Shown here: positions 27,634 through 37,402 of the stretch, piece by piece | Position numbering within the stretch: the stretch's first letter is position 1 | How the letters are laid out: every line of letters starts with the position of its first letter | Source: Brachycybe producta | Lineage: Eukaryota; Arthropoda; Diplopoda; Playtdesmida; Andrognathidae | NCBI GenBank assembly: GCA_036925085.1 | Contig: JAUPFP010000013.1 | Span: 2,622,155 to 2,686,154, forward strand | Reading direction: 5' to 3' | Length of the DNA stretch: 64,000 bases | Program-made: the position numbers and the translations under genes | The notes under the pieces: model-generated | Seen by the model: the letters and a program-made list of their open reading frames with translations, nothing else | Database searches by the model: none | What the model was told of the DNA's origin: nothing

Positions 27634-28552
27634 GTAGTGGTTGCAATGAATTTGAATGAAATGCTATGGAAAGGCGCCGGACCTTTGCACACTGGCCACA
27701 TGTGAGCTTCATTTTGCAGTCAAACTCGACCACAAAAAAGTGGTTCATGTGCCAATTAAGCTCTTAAACGCCACTTTCAAAATTCAAAAAAAACATCGAT
27801 AATTTTTCTCCCGTATGTTTCAGTTTTTGTAGATAAAAACTTTGTTTTGTTATTAACAATAAAAATACAAATGCAGTAAGCTTTTATAGTTTTTAAAATA
27901 TTCATCTTCAAACAAGATGCGTTTTCTCGGCTCCATCTGACATATACAGCACAAAATAAGGCAGTAGAAACCAAACGCAAGCAGCTTGGTAAAGGGTTTC
28001 CTGATGTGGCAGTATAATAACAACTGTGTGGCTCGTCAAGTAAAAATGCTTTGCCACTAGCGTAGTCCGCACTCCTTCTTTCTCCCCCCTATTACAAATA
28101 TCTTTACCAAACAGTTAAGGGAGGGGGGGGGGAGGGTTAAAAACTAAGGTAGAATCGGATGATGATTCTAAAAAGTAAGCACGTGCACCGACACAACCCC
28201 TGTGTACAATCTCGAAAAAGTGAGCAACAATTTTAATTTAGCTTTTTCTCTCTAATGAAAACGGATAGACGACAGCAACTTATGGTGTATATATTTAAAA
28301 GTAAGACTGCAAACAACAGCTGAATTTTAATTATAAAAATTCCCCATTGGTTACCTTATTTCATTTATCCAAAAAGCTTACAGGAGAGCAAAACGACAAA
28401 AACCTCAACAAAGTCGCTGTTCATTTCGACTGTTTTAAAATTCTGATAGAATACCATAAAAAATTATTCTTAAGTTGATTACAACTTGTGACATGGATAG
28501 CTATAATTAGTGATTAAGATGAAAATTCAGTTCATTTTTAAATCTAAGGCCA

Positions 28553-28806
28553 AAATCCCATACATGAAGAAAAACAGAAAAATAGAAATCAGAATAAAGT
28601 TTCAGTTGCAATGATCAAGGGTTTTCACAGAAAACACATAAATGGCGTGTCTGATAAATGTCTGTTAGAATAGAAAAATAGTTGAAACAATTTTAGTTTA
28701 TTTTTAGCACACTTTCACTTTCAGCCAAGTTATTTCACAAAATTTATTCAAATTTGATAAACTCTCCTTTCAGTGGAATTCTTTTCTGCATGTGTGATTC
28801 TTCCCC
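28553..28806. mobile_element. CACACATGC-TIR element
   Basis: Right end TGCATGTGTGATTCTTCCCC matches the family; the left end (CCCATACATGAAG) is decayed. Confidence 0.5.
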
Positions 28807-29820
28807 GACTTTGGATACACTTCAGAGAAGAAATTATAGTAAACTCCTTTTTTCAAAGCAACTTTTAAAATATAATACAAACGTTGCTCTAAACTACAAT
28901 GGTAAGATCCGTTTAACTATAATGGATTGTACTGGTTCTTCTGACCAGGGCCTTTCTTCAAGAGGGTCCCGGACGACAAGATACAATACTAATGCATACA
29001 AATTTATAAAGTTTCTTAAATGTTTTATAAATTACAAATTATTATAAAAATACTCAATTTAAAAATCGTTAATTATAGTAAAAGTTAAACCATAACCTCT
29101 ATAAAGGTGGCTTTTTTAATATGAACAGATCCAAAAGCAGCAATAGTCAGCCTTTACCTTTACAGGATAGCAGCTAGTAGGAGTTTTGCCTTTTTAGTGA
29201 AAAAGGTGAGGCCCTGACAGATTACTTTGGACCACGGCCTCACCTACACTTGTTACAGCCCTGTGTTTACGACCATATTCCAAAACATTTACATACAAGA
29301 AGAAAGGCTTACACAAAGCATAGAAATGCTCCATAGACTATGTATAGAAAATATAATAAACATCATGTTTCAAGCTCAGCGAGAGTCTATGGATCAATTT
29401 TTCAGTTTAGATTTATTCGAGCTTTGTACTAATTTGCAATGTTTTAGAATACGTTACTAAGTTTTTTTGTTATAAACAGCCATTGCAAATACATATGGTA
29501 CATAACTATAGTGTTACTGAAACCATTTTAAAAATAAATTTAAAGTGTTTTAGAAACTAGACTAGTAAAATAAAACAAGCAAAGCAATTTGTACTTTGAT
29601 AACTTTAAAAAAAACTTTATGACATTCTTAGTCTTCCTCTTCAAGTTGAACTAAAAGTCTTGAATCATTTCATTACTTTCAACGACCACCATTGGAAAAA
29701 TACTATAATGAATCATGAAATTGATTTAAACATTGCTTTCAAAAAAGCGTTCTACTTGAATTTCCACATCACGTAGAAAAAAATCTAGCTGACAAACCAA
29801 AAAAATGCTTCAAACAGAAT

Positions 29821-29826
29821 TTTATT
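29821..29826 (-). promoter_or_regulatory. Candidate polyadenylation signal for CPPED1
   Basis: AATAAA on the minus strand about 275 nt after the CPPED1 stop, the first such hexamer downstream that I noticed. Given the AT-rich background this is only suggestive. Confidence 0.35.
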
Positions 29827-30101
29827 ATGTTAGCAATTATACAAAAAGTATACATGATTTGCTATATCTGTACAATTTCATCTTACATTAGGAACAAAAA
29901 AAAATCTTAAGCCAGTAACGTGACAAAACATTGGTCACTATCATAAGCTTACACATTATTTTCCTCTATATATTATATAAACTTGTATATTCTTCTTCTA
30001 CGAGCAGCGTATATCCATCTCTTCTTCATACTCTTGCCAAAACACAAAATTCCAAAATCCTATATATCTTTTTAGGGATGGGTGGGGTAGGGGGTAGGAT
30101 T

Positions 30102-30301
30102 TCAAAAATCAATGGAAGTTGGGAGTTGATCAAGAGAAATATACTCGTGTCGTATACCGTCCTCGAGGACACGAACAATGCGAACTCCATGGTCATCTTC
30201 ACCAAGTTGAGCTCCGATGGCCGATGTAACAATTTGCTCGAGACCACCATAAAATCCACCAGCATTTCGGTGGTAGTGACCACAAAATATTGACCGGACG
30301 C
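30102..30301 (-). CDS. CPPED1: CPPED1 exon 5 (stop)
   Basis: Acceptor GTGTAG, which follows a GT-rich tract rather than a usual pyrimidine tract. Encodes CGHYHRNAGG, the conserved TSAIG.QLG segment and the TGA stop. Confidence 0.92.
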
Positions 30302-33300
30302 CTACACACACATACATATACACATACATACAAACACAAGATCAATTTGACGTATATATTTTCTAACCCTCAACCCTCGTTCTTCATAGAATAACAACTA
30401 GAAGAAGGACACTCTTCAATTCCCTTCAAATCCCACCCCTCTATGCAAAAAGAGTAATAGAATATATTGAGAACATCAAGAGTTGTTGTTACGTTCGAGT
30501 AATTGATTTGTGACTGTGTGTGTGTGGACAACACAATTTAAAAAAAAAACCTTTTGCTCCAGAGTCATTTTCTCTGTTTTCATCTTCCATTTGCCCATTC
30601 CTTTTCATTTTCTCCCCTCTTCACCCACATTTTTCCAATTTCATCCAAGTTTTGCTCTATTTCTCTCCCTCTTTATCTCTCTGCCCATCCTCATCTCTCT
30701 CTTTCTCCCTGATCTGTACCCCCTCAACTTACATCTTTTATACGCAAGACCATCACTTAGATTACAATTACTACTCCCTTAGCTAGAATTCTTGTCCCAT
30801 ATAAGAAAAAATAAATTACAATTTTCTTTTCAACTACTACAACCTTTACGTTATAACAAAAAACAACAACAACGAGCAAAACTTTAATCAATTTTAACCA
30901 ACTGGCCAACTTTAGAATCTTTCAAATGTTTACGTTACAACTGTAATTATATTTTCAAATCCACTTTTCCTTGGATAACACATTTTTTTCTTCTTCTTCT
31001 TTTTTTCTGTTCAATTGATTTGTGTTACTGGTGTGTTTGCAACTTACGCGACCCGTGTTTTTTCGTATTACAATGTCAAGAGATTTGTCACTTGCCATAA
31101 AAGTGAAACAAATCTTCCTTTAAAGCGAATATCCGCGAGTGAAAATGGAAAACAAAACTCAAGAATTTACAGCTGAAAATCTTCATATATAAATAAAGGC
31201 AATGACTGATGAGTTAGATGCTCACAGCACAACAAACATACTGCTACAAAATCGTATATATCATTCCAATCTAGAGAACAACAATTATTATCTTGACTTC
31301 TTAGTTAAATTTTTTGTGTGTGAAGAAAGTTGTGTGTTTATGCTCAAGGGATTCTTGAATCAAATAAGATTTTTATGAGGATTTTAACTCATTCTTTTTG
31401 AAAGATGTACTTTTTAACATTTTTATAACATCTGTTCAAATTTGTTCTTACAGCCTGGCAGTAACTTTGCTGTGTGTTACCTTTAAAACTCTTGTTTCAG
31501 GTATTCCAAAGTTCGCCATAAGCTTATAGTCTTGACACTAGGAGGTTTGGTTTTAACTTTTTTCTTCAAAATATTTCACTATTTTAATTAAAGTACAAAA
31601 TGAAAGCTCTCCAATATTTTGAAGCTTATATTTAATATTTATTTAATTAATAATTTAATAATTTATTATTTATTATTAATTATTTAATAATTTTAATATT
31701 TTGAAGCTCCAAAATATTACAATAGATCCTACAATAAACTCCAATATTTAGCGATCTTTATTTTGCAATATTTCGAGGGTTTTTACTTCGTGCAATAAAA
31801 TGGCAAATAACTTTTGGAACTTTTCTAGATAATTTATTTTTTCTTGTTGTTTTCTAGTCAAGCTATAAAACGCTATTTAAGTTCATTAAAATTGATTGTT
31901 TAGCTACTGAAAAATTGTACTTTTTGAAACTGTAAAAGTTTGTTTGTATCAAGCAAAGCTAGAAAGTTGTTTGTTTCTTCTAAAGTCTAAACTAACTTTA
32001 AGTAAACTTTACAAAGCGTTACATTTGGGTAAAAGTGAAAACTCTTAAAATTAGAGAATTCTTTTCACAACCAGCTTATATTACTTTTCAGTGTTACTGT
32101 AAATCCTTTGCTAAGGCATAAAAAAAAAACATTGTTTTATGGAATTCATAATTACATGGCAATGCATCTTATCAGCTGCATTGCCTAATATGCAGGGTGG
32201 AATAATTTAAATGCAATTGACTTTTTGCTTTAAATCAGTGAGTTAATAAAAAGAAACGTCCAGTATGAAGTCACATCAAAATGAATAGAAAAATAATTGC
32301 AAGTGTTAAGCTTATAAAAAGGAATCAGTGTGAAGCCAATACAATAATGCACGTGTTCATTTTTTTGTTATTGCTCTAAATCGTTTTTAACGACAGTTCT
32401 TCAAACGTATGTTGGACGGTTTTTTGGTCCTATTTTTTAACATGGTATTAAAAAAATGTACGATTTTAAACATTATTTAAAAATAGAAAGACCTTTTCAA
32501 AATTTATATAAAGCGACTACTTAACGAACAATACTTTACGTTGCATTTTGCACTTTATTGTATATTCGTTGCACGATTGTGAGACTATTTCTTGCAATTT
32601 TACTAACACCATAATTATATTAACTCGTATGTCTCATTGTCGTCTGCTCAAAACAACAAGATAGAGGACGTGTATTTAGGCTCGGCTCTTAAACAAAAGG
32701 ATGCATGACTTTTTTTGTTATTACCCCTTTATCAGACAAAATAGACACAATCGTAAACTTTTCGTCAATCCCAATGACGTCATAAGTTTTTTTCTTAACA
32801 TTAGAAGCCTGTAATGCCAAAAGTGTAAACATTTTTTGTTGTTGTTGAAAAAAGATATCACAACGTTGGTTCATAACATGATTGTCCGAACCTTATTTTT
32901 GCTAAATTTAAGCTATAAACAGGAATATCGCTCAACTGCAAAACTGTAACTATCTTAAGTCACAAGAAGAGGAAAATACAAATAAAAAAACCAAATTGAG
33001 ACAAACCTTTCGAGAATTTCTGACTCACCTGCCGTTAAGAACTTCTCCAACATCTTGAGTCTGATTTCCTTAATGATCGTGAATATCTCGTGATCCGGTT
33101 CTTGAGGATCCTCCAAAAACCAAGGAATGTGTTGAAAAATGACCGCATGCTTGCAGTCTGAATCCTTAATGCGTAAAAGCTGTTCATCTAACCACCGATC
33201 GTGTTCTTCAGCCAACTCCTTAACCTGAAATCAAAAACAAACTGTTAAGTTAATATAGAAAATAATGATTATTTAGGCCAAAAGCATAAATATGTAAACT

Positions 33301-35619
33301 AATAACCAGTTTAATTTAAAATAAATTTGCATGAAATGCACAAATCACATAATTTTTGAAAATGTATATAAAGTTGTATAATAATTTCGCATATTTCTTT
33401 AAAAAAATGCTTGTTATTGGTTAGAAAAATTATTACAAAGGGTTTTTAAAACGAAATTGTTTTTTTATTTTGCATATAAGTCCGGATCCACATCAAGCTA
33501 ACAAAACAAGAACAAAAAACAGAAACAAAACGGAAACTCAAGCGTTTCGAAACTAAATGGCGACAATTCTATAACAATTATGCAACTTTTGTGTTTTGTT
33601 TTGTCTGCAATTTCACAAACAATTCCATGTCTCGGCCCCAAACCCAACGTCTTTGCATTGTGTCACAAATGTGTAGTTGTTTTGTCTTGAGTACTGCTGA
33701 CTGTTTCAGTTTTTGTTTTTGTTTTGTTTTCAAGACCTGCTTTTAATGGCGTTTTTGATTTGAACTCATGTTGCACTTTTGTCAGCTTGATGTGGATCCG
33801 GTCTTACAAATAATTTCTAAAAACAATTTGTACATTTTTGAATTTTTATTTGCATAAAAGATTTGGCTTTAGTGATCAACTTTGCAAAAAAAAAAAAAAA
33901 AAGAAACTTACTCCCGCTCGATCCCAATAATATTGAGAGTTAATTGCGATGAAAAAGACTCCGGAGCAAAAGAACGAGAAGTAATCGTCACCGTATGAAT
34001 TCCGATATTTTGCTACCGTCTCCGGAGTAGGATGGTTGCCGACATCGTGATTCCCGCAGATACAAACCAAAGGAATTTCAGAATCTAATTCCGCATAAAC
34101 TTTCTTCAAATCGACTTCCTGCTCCTCCCTCTTCTTCTGACCTATTAAAATGAAACGAAATAATAAATTCTGTTCGATCGTGTGACGTCAGTGTACAAAC
34201 CTGGAAATGCTTGCGTAAAATCACCACAAACAACGAAGAATTTTGGTTTCGGTCTCATTCTGTTGATAGCGCTCACTGCTTTACGACTGAGTTCGATCTC
34301 TTTAGTCCATCCGTAATCTTCCTTTTTTTCTAGGTATTCCTCGATCATTCCAAATTGAGGATCCGATCCCTGAATGAAGTAAAAGGGACCCTTCCATTCC
34401 TTCTCCGCTGAAAATACAAAAAACAAATGTTAAATAACCGTTCACATTTAAAAAGTCACGAGTACTTTAGATAATCTAAAAGGTAGTATAATTTAACCAT
34501 TTCAGGCCAAATGTAGCGTTGTTTGTTTAAAAAAAACGAAAGTAGGCCATTCTCAAACTGCCAAAAAAATATTTATTTTGGAAGATATTCTTGTGAAAAC
34601 CGTGTTTTTCTTTAAATTTCTTGTTAAGTGAAACAGTGAAAGTTTGTCCTAACACGTACAAAAGGCGTGTTTGTTTCTGCCCATGTGGTCGAACCATTCA
34701 TAATCACTATGAAGGGCCGTCCATGTCGAAACTTCCGAATTTTGTCTACCTATAATTCAATTATCGATATCCACAATTCAGTTATGAATATCCACAATTT
34801 AATTACGAATATCCATAATTAAATTATGCATATCTCAATTTTGAATATAAATATTGGAATTAAGGATATTCATAATTGGGAGATTTTTTTTCCAGAACTA
34901 CCCCACCGCATTTGGTCATGATACAGGCAGATAGAAATCGGTCAGAACTTCAGTTGGCTCCGCCCTTGTTATGACAACCGGCAACTTCTAATTGGCTGGT
35001 TATGTAGTCTGACGTCACATGCTCCGCCCTTTTCAACGTCAGACTACATAAACAGCCAATTAGAAGTTGCGGGTCGTCATAACAAGGGCGGAGCCAACTG
35101 AAGTAATTCTGACCGATTTCTAACTGCCTGTGTCATGATTCTCATGAATGATTCGAATAAAAGTGCAGAAAAAAACAAAACGCCTCAATAAAACGACAGG
35201 CAGTTGGGGGCAGCCATAAAAATTCTGTTAGCCCCGCCCTGTTATGATCATCAGACCAATAACAAACCCATAACAAACAGAATCAAATGCGTTACAAACC
35301 TAAATAACCAATCAGAACGAACTTTTCTACTTCTATAAAACGCGGCTATGAGCACGTGCCCTGCATCGAACCACGTGGGGTGGTCGGGGGGGGGGGGGGG
35401 GGTCAGAAATTTAGCGCCAAATTCGACAAACTCGAAACATAATTGGTTATTTCTGAAGTGATTGATTGGAACAAAGATGACGTAATGTATTATCTATTTC
35501 CTTGCACTAGCAGAAAAGAACAAATTAAATGCATTTTAAAACTATAAAGATGTTTAAATACCTTCTCCAAAACATTGTAATTGATTATTTTTTGTTCCTA
35601 TAAGAAATTCAGTTGCCAT
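30102..35619 (-). CDS. CPPED1: CPPED1-like calcineurin-type metallophosphoesterase (complete, five exons)
   Basis: Exons on the minus strand are 35562-35619, 34201-34407, 33912-34141, 33029-33224 and 30102-30301. They total 891 nt and 296 residues plus TGA, against 314 in the human protein, and all splice phases agree. The metallophosphatase motifs are in order: DPQFG (D35), CGD (81-82), CGNHD (117-121), FQHIP (H197) and CGHYH (237-241). These are the metal ligands and catalytic histidines of a cytoplasmic Ser/Thr phosphatase; the human enzyme is reported to dephosphorylate AKT1. Blocks such as EWKGPFYFI, GDDYFSF and HYHRNAGG are conserved. The first exon was found by phase matching and gives a good Kozak context (AAGAATGG). 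The gene lies head to head with POLD2. The last intron, 2.7 kb, is the longest. No frameshift or missing ligand is seen. Confidence 0.93.
30302..33028 (-). other. CPPED1: CPPED1 intron 4 (2.7 kb)
   Basis: Next to exon 5 it holds an AC-rich run (30303-30335). Farther in is a strongly pyrimidine-rich stretch on the plus strand (about 30560-30740) that creates spurious open frames. The rest is AT-rich DNA without a recognised exon. A run of ATTTAATAATT-type repeats lies at about 31625-31690. Confidence 0.6.
33029..33224 (-). CDS. CPPED1: CPPED1 exon 4
   Basis: Acceptor ATTTCAG, donor GTGAGT (phase 1). Encodes RWLDEQL and FQHIP with the metal-binding histidine. The preceding intron contains a 324-bp inverted-repeat element (33480-33803). 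Confidence 0.92.
33480..33803. mobile_element. Inverted-repeat element (TCCGGATCCACATCAAGCT termini) in CPPED1 intron 3
   Basis: TCCGGATCCACATCAAGCT at the left end matches AGCTTGATGTGGATCCGG at the right end as an inverted repeat of about 18 bp. Inside are A-rich (ACAAGAACAAAAAACAG) and matching T-rich (TTTTTGTTTTTGTTTTG) arms. It is a 324-bp non-autonomous DNA element with no ORF. The termini resemble those at 19432-19915 (GGATCCCACATGC), which may be related. Confidence 0.75.
33912..34141 (-). CDS. CPPED1: CPPED1 exon 3
   Basis: Acceptor TTAATAG, donor GTAAGT (phase 0). Encodes the GNHD motif and GDDYFSF. The intron before it (34142-34200) is only 59 nt. The A-run just past the donor prolongs the open frame artificially. 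Confidence 0.92.
34201..34407 (-). CDS. CPPED1: CPPED1 exon 2
   Basis: Acceptor TTTTCAG, donor GTTTGT. Encodes EKEWKGPFYFI, the first metal-binding aspartate (DPQFG) and the CGD motif. Confidence 0.92.
34672..35176. mobile_element. ATCCATAAT-type repeat in CPPED1 intron 1, split by a hairpin insertion
   Basis: The left end (TTTCTGC...TCGAACCATTCATAATC) and the right end (inverse of GATTCGAATAAAAGTGCAGAAA) form an imperfect inverted repeat. The body has about six degenerate repeats of roughly 22 nt built on TATCCATAATTCAATTATG. A second copy lies at 10132-10410. The hairpin at 34917-35136 interrupts this copy, so it arrived later. Confidence 0.6.
34917..35136. repeat. Near-perfect long hairpin (arms about 100 nt)
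   Basis: CATGATACAGGCAG on the left pairs with CTGCCTGTGTCATG on the right. The match continues through CCGATTTC, AGTTGGCTCCGCCCTTGT, CAACTTCTAATTGGCTG and TAGTCTGACGT to a loop of about 20 nt. Only scattered mismatches are seen. The arms contain TTCTAATTGG and CTCCGCCC. A related shorter hairpin lies at about 48135-48290. It is probably a foldback MITE. Confidence 0.85.
35562..35619 (-). CDS. CPPED1: CPPED1 exon 1 (start codon)
   Basis: Begins ATG at 35619 and encodes 19 residues (MATEFLIG through CFGE) plus one base, ending at a GTATTT donor. The phase (1) matches the acceptor at 34407, and the joined codon gives Ala before EKEWKG, as in the family. Inferred by phase and position; not confirmed by transcript data. 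Confidence 0.75.
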
Positions 35620-36419
35620 TCTTTAAAAATAACGGGTCAAAAATGTTTGCAAATGACCTCAGTCTCACAGAATGAGCTCAACGAAATTGACGAATGAGAT
35701 CTTGATTCTTGAACAAATACATAGACCGAGATGAGGTCTACGATGGCCTATAAAGGACACACACACAACTAAATAAAATACAAACACAAAAAAGAGATAT
35801 AGTTACACAATCACTTATTGAGCAAAAAAAAATCATAAATGTGGAAAACTTACTAAGCCCCATGTCCTGTGTTTAGCACACACACACTATACTTATAGCA
35901 TAGTAATTTTTAGAAAATTTTGTTTACTGAAATAAAAATTATTTAAATTTTAATGTAAATCTCCATGTTAGTCCAGAAAACTAGAAGGTGGCTTTCCTGG
36001 CAGCTGATATTTTGACAATTGTTTATTCAGTGGCAGATTTACTATTTTACCACCCCTATTGGGAGTAAAGCCTGACCTGAGACTGGGGGTGGTTGGTTTC
36101 TGACAACCTTTGCAGAGCATGTCATCCCTCAAAATTTGCTGCCCTACTCTGCTTATTGGTAATTAAATCCGCCTCTGTGTTTATTCATTAATGAATTCAT
36201 CATTTTAGTGACAACAGTTAAATGTGGAATTATATTTTTTTTCGCCATAATTAGTGATTCCGTATAACTGCAGCGGTATTTTATTTTTTAGCCAAAAGTG
36301 ATGAATTTATTAACTGAGGCCATATCTTTTTCATTTTGTACTATATTAAATTGTGTTTATGTCCTTTATGGGCCTTCGTAAAGGTTATTATAGTATTAGA
36401 AAAACCCAACCTTGAAAAA

Positions 36420-36655
36420 ACCCATAGATTAGCAACAGATAACCCCACTTAGGTGTTAAGTTGTCTAACATCGAGGTCATTTCAGGGACAAAACAGACAA
36501 TTAAATCATTACAAAGGCCATTTTCAAATACAAATCAAATTAAATCAAAGCAAGACGCAACGCAAACATCCATGCCCTCGCCAGGATTCGCACCCAGAAC
36601 CACCGGCACAGCAACCGGAGACCTTCGGCATTACTCTACCGAAGCGTCGGCCATT
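36420..36655 (-). repeat. tRNA-derived SINE-like unit
   Basis: Read on the minus strand it starts with a tRNA-like head: a box-A-like TTCGGTAGAG and, about 45 nt on, GGTGCGAATCC (36594-36584), one base off the box-B consensus. An unrelated body of about 170 nt follows. The head cannot be folded into a normal tRNA (irregular D and acceptor arms), so a SINE or tRNA relic is more likely than a functional tRNA. No second copy of the body was noticed in this window. Confidence 0.45.
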
Positions 36656-36990
36656 GATGACGTTCATTTAGGCGCGAAATACAATTTATTTAGCCGCCGC
36701 CTTCAATCAAATTCACAAAGCGGCGACCAATAGCAGCTGTTTTTTTTTAATTGTAAATTAAAAGCAATACAAATACGATTATTATAAAATAATTACCAGA
36801 AAGTAACAGTATTTTTAATATTTATTTGTAAATCTTATTATCAGAAAGTTGTACACACAATATAAATTATATAATTAAGAAGTTTTCGTGTAAAAATAAA
36901 GCCGCTGACGAAATTGTAGATTTCGATTGGTAAACAATCAGCCGTTAAATTTGACCATGATCGATAGATGGCGACACCTTACGTGTACAT

Positions 36991-36998
36991 TTTGGCGC
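36991..36998 (+). promoter_or_regulatory. E2F-type site upstream of POLD2
   Basis: TTTGGCGC, a perfect TTTSSCGC consensus, 131 nt upstream of the POLD2 ATG. Replication genes are commonly E2F-controlled, so the placement is sensible; function is inferred. Confidence 0.6.
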
Positions 36999-37005
36999 GT
37001 AATCT

Positions 37006-37011
37006 CACGTG
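37006..37011. promoter_or_regulatory. CACGTG E-box upstream of POLD2
   Basis: Palindromic CACGTG eight bases after the E2F-like site. Bound by bHLH-Zip (Myc/USF-type) factors in animals; use here is inferred. Confidence 0.45.
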
Positions 37012-37036
37012 TTTTGTTTGTTTCATTGTTGTTGCC

Positions 37037-37041
37037 ATTGG
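37037..37041 (-). promoter_or_regulatory. Inverted CCAAT box
   Basis: CCATTGGTTGG gives CCAAT on the minus strand, about 90 nt upstream of the POLD2 ATG. A second one (CGATTGG) lies at 36926-36930. They are candidate NF-Y sites, plausible for a divergent promoter. Confidence 0.4.
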
Positions 37042-37128
37042 TTGGGGTTGTCATTTGTCTTTGACATTTGTTGAGTTTTTTTGTTGGAAATATTTCAGCG
37101 TAAATTGTTTCATTTGAGCTATTCAGAT

Positions 37129-37402
37129 ATGCTTTTTAACGTAGATAAGGTTGGAGCTTTATTATCTTCACCTAAACGCGATGAAACGACGGCAGGTGCA
37201 AGTGGTGGCGATGACGACGACGACGATGGACCTTCCTCGTTCTTATCGGCTTGTTTCGATCGTGTCGGCTGCGAATACAGAAACTGTTCCGATAAATTCC
37301 TTCTGAATGAAAAGAAGTTCGTTCAGCAATATTCTCAGATCTATTTCGCCCGATTGACAACAATGAGAAAGTTTCTGATTGACAGAGTTCACGAGAAATG
37401 GG
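37129..37402 (+). CDS. POLD2: POLD2 exon 1
   Basis: Starts at the first in-frame ATG ([12 protein letters not shown]). It includes the acidic stretch and [20 protein letters not shown], typical of the POLD2 N-terminus. Ends TGG-G before GTAAAA (phase 1). The start is likely but not proven. Confidence 0.85.

Larger units (their letters stand above)
11167..30101. other. Intergenic interval, AT-rich, with repeats
   Basis: No supported gene was found. The first 800 bases, upstream of the gamma-subunit ATG, contain A-rich tracts, a GAT/GAC triplet run (11595-11631) and CT/GT microsatellites (11790-11930). They probably hold the 5' UTR and promoter, but no core promoter element can be placed. Farther on are a TA array (12698-12735), two Tigger-like copies (about 13141-13450, 18165-18560), GCCCAC-rich units (14835-14945, 26842-27025), a CAGATTGCC cluster (18595-18725), a foldback (19432-19915), a TA array (21595-21628), a hairpin (24784-24851) and a 132-bp hAT-like element (27502-27633). 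Confidence 0.5.
35620..37128. promoter_or_regulatory. Shared intergenic region between CPPED1 and POLD2 (head-to-head)
   Basis: The 1.5-kb interval between the two start codons must hold the promoters or 5' UTRs of both divergent genes. The POLD2-proximal 200 bases are richest in motifs: TTTGGCGC (E2F type), CACGTG, and ATTGG (inverted CCAAT) at 36926 and 37037. The middle holds a tRNA-like SINE unit (about 36420-36655). No clear TATA box sits at an obvious distance from either ATG, and transcription starts cannot be placed. Confidence 0.55.

Noticed and set aside
30510..30786. Overlapping plus-strand frames rich in Phe, Ser, Leu and Pro
   Set aside because: Simple pyrimidine-rich sequence inside the CPPED1 intron, open in two frames at once.
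36584..36655. Functional tRNA gene on the minus strand
   Set aside because: Box B is present but the D arm and acceptor stem do not fold normally, and an unrelated body follows; SINE-like is the better reading.
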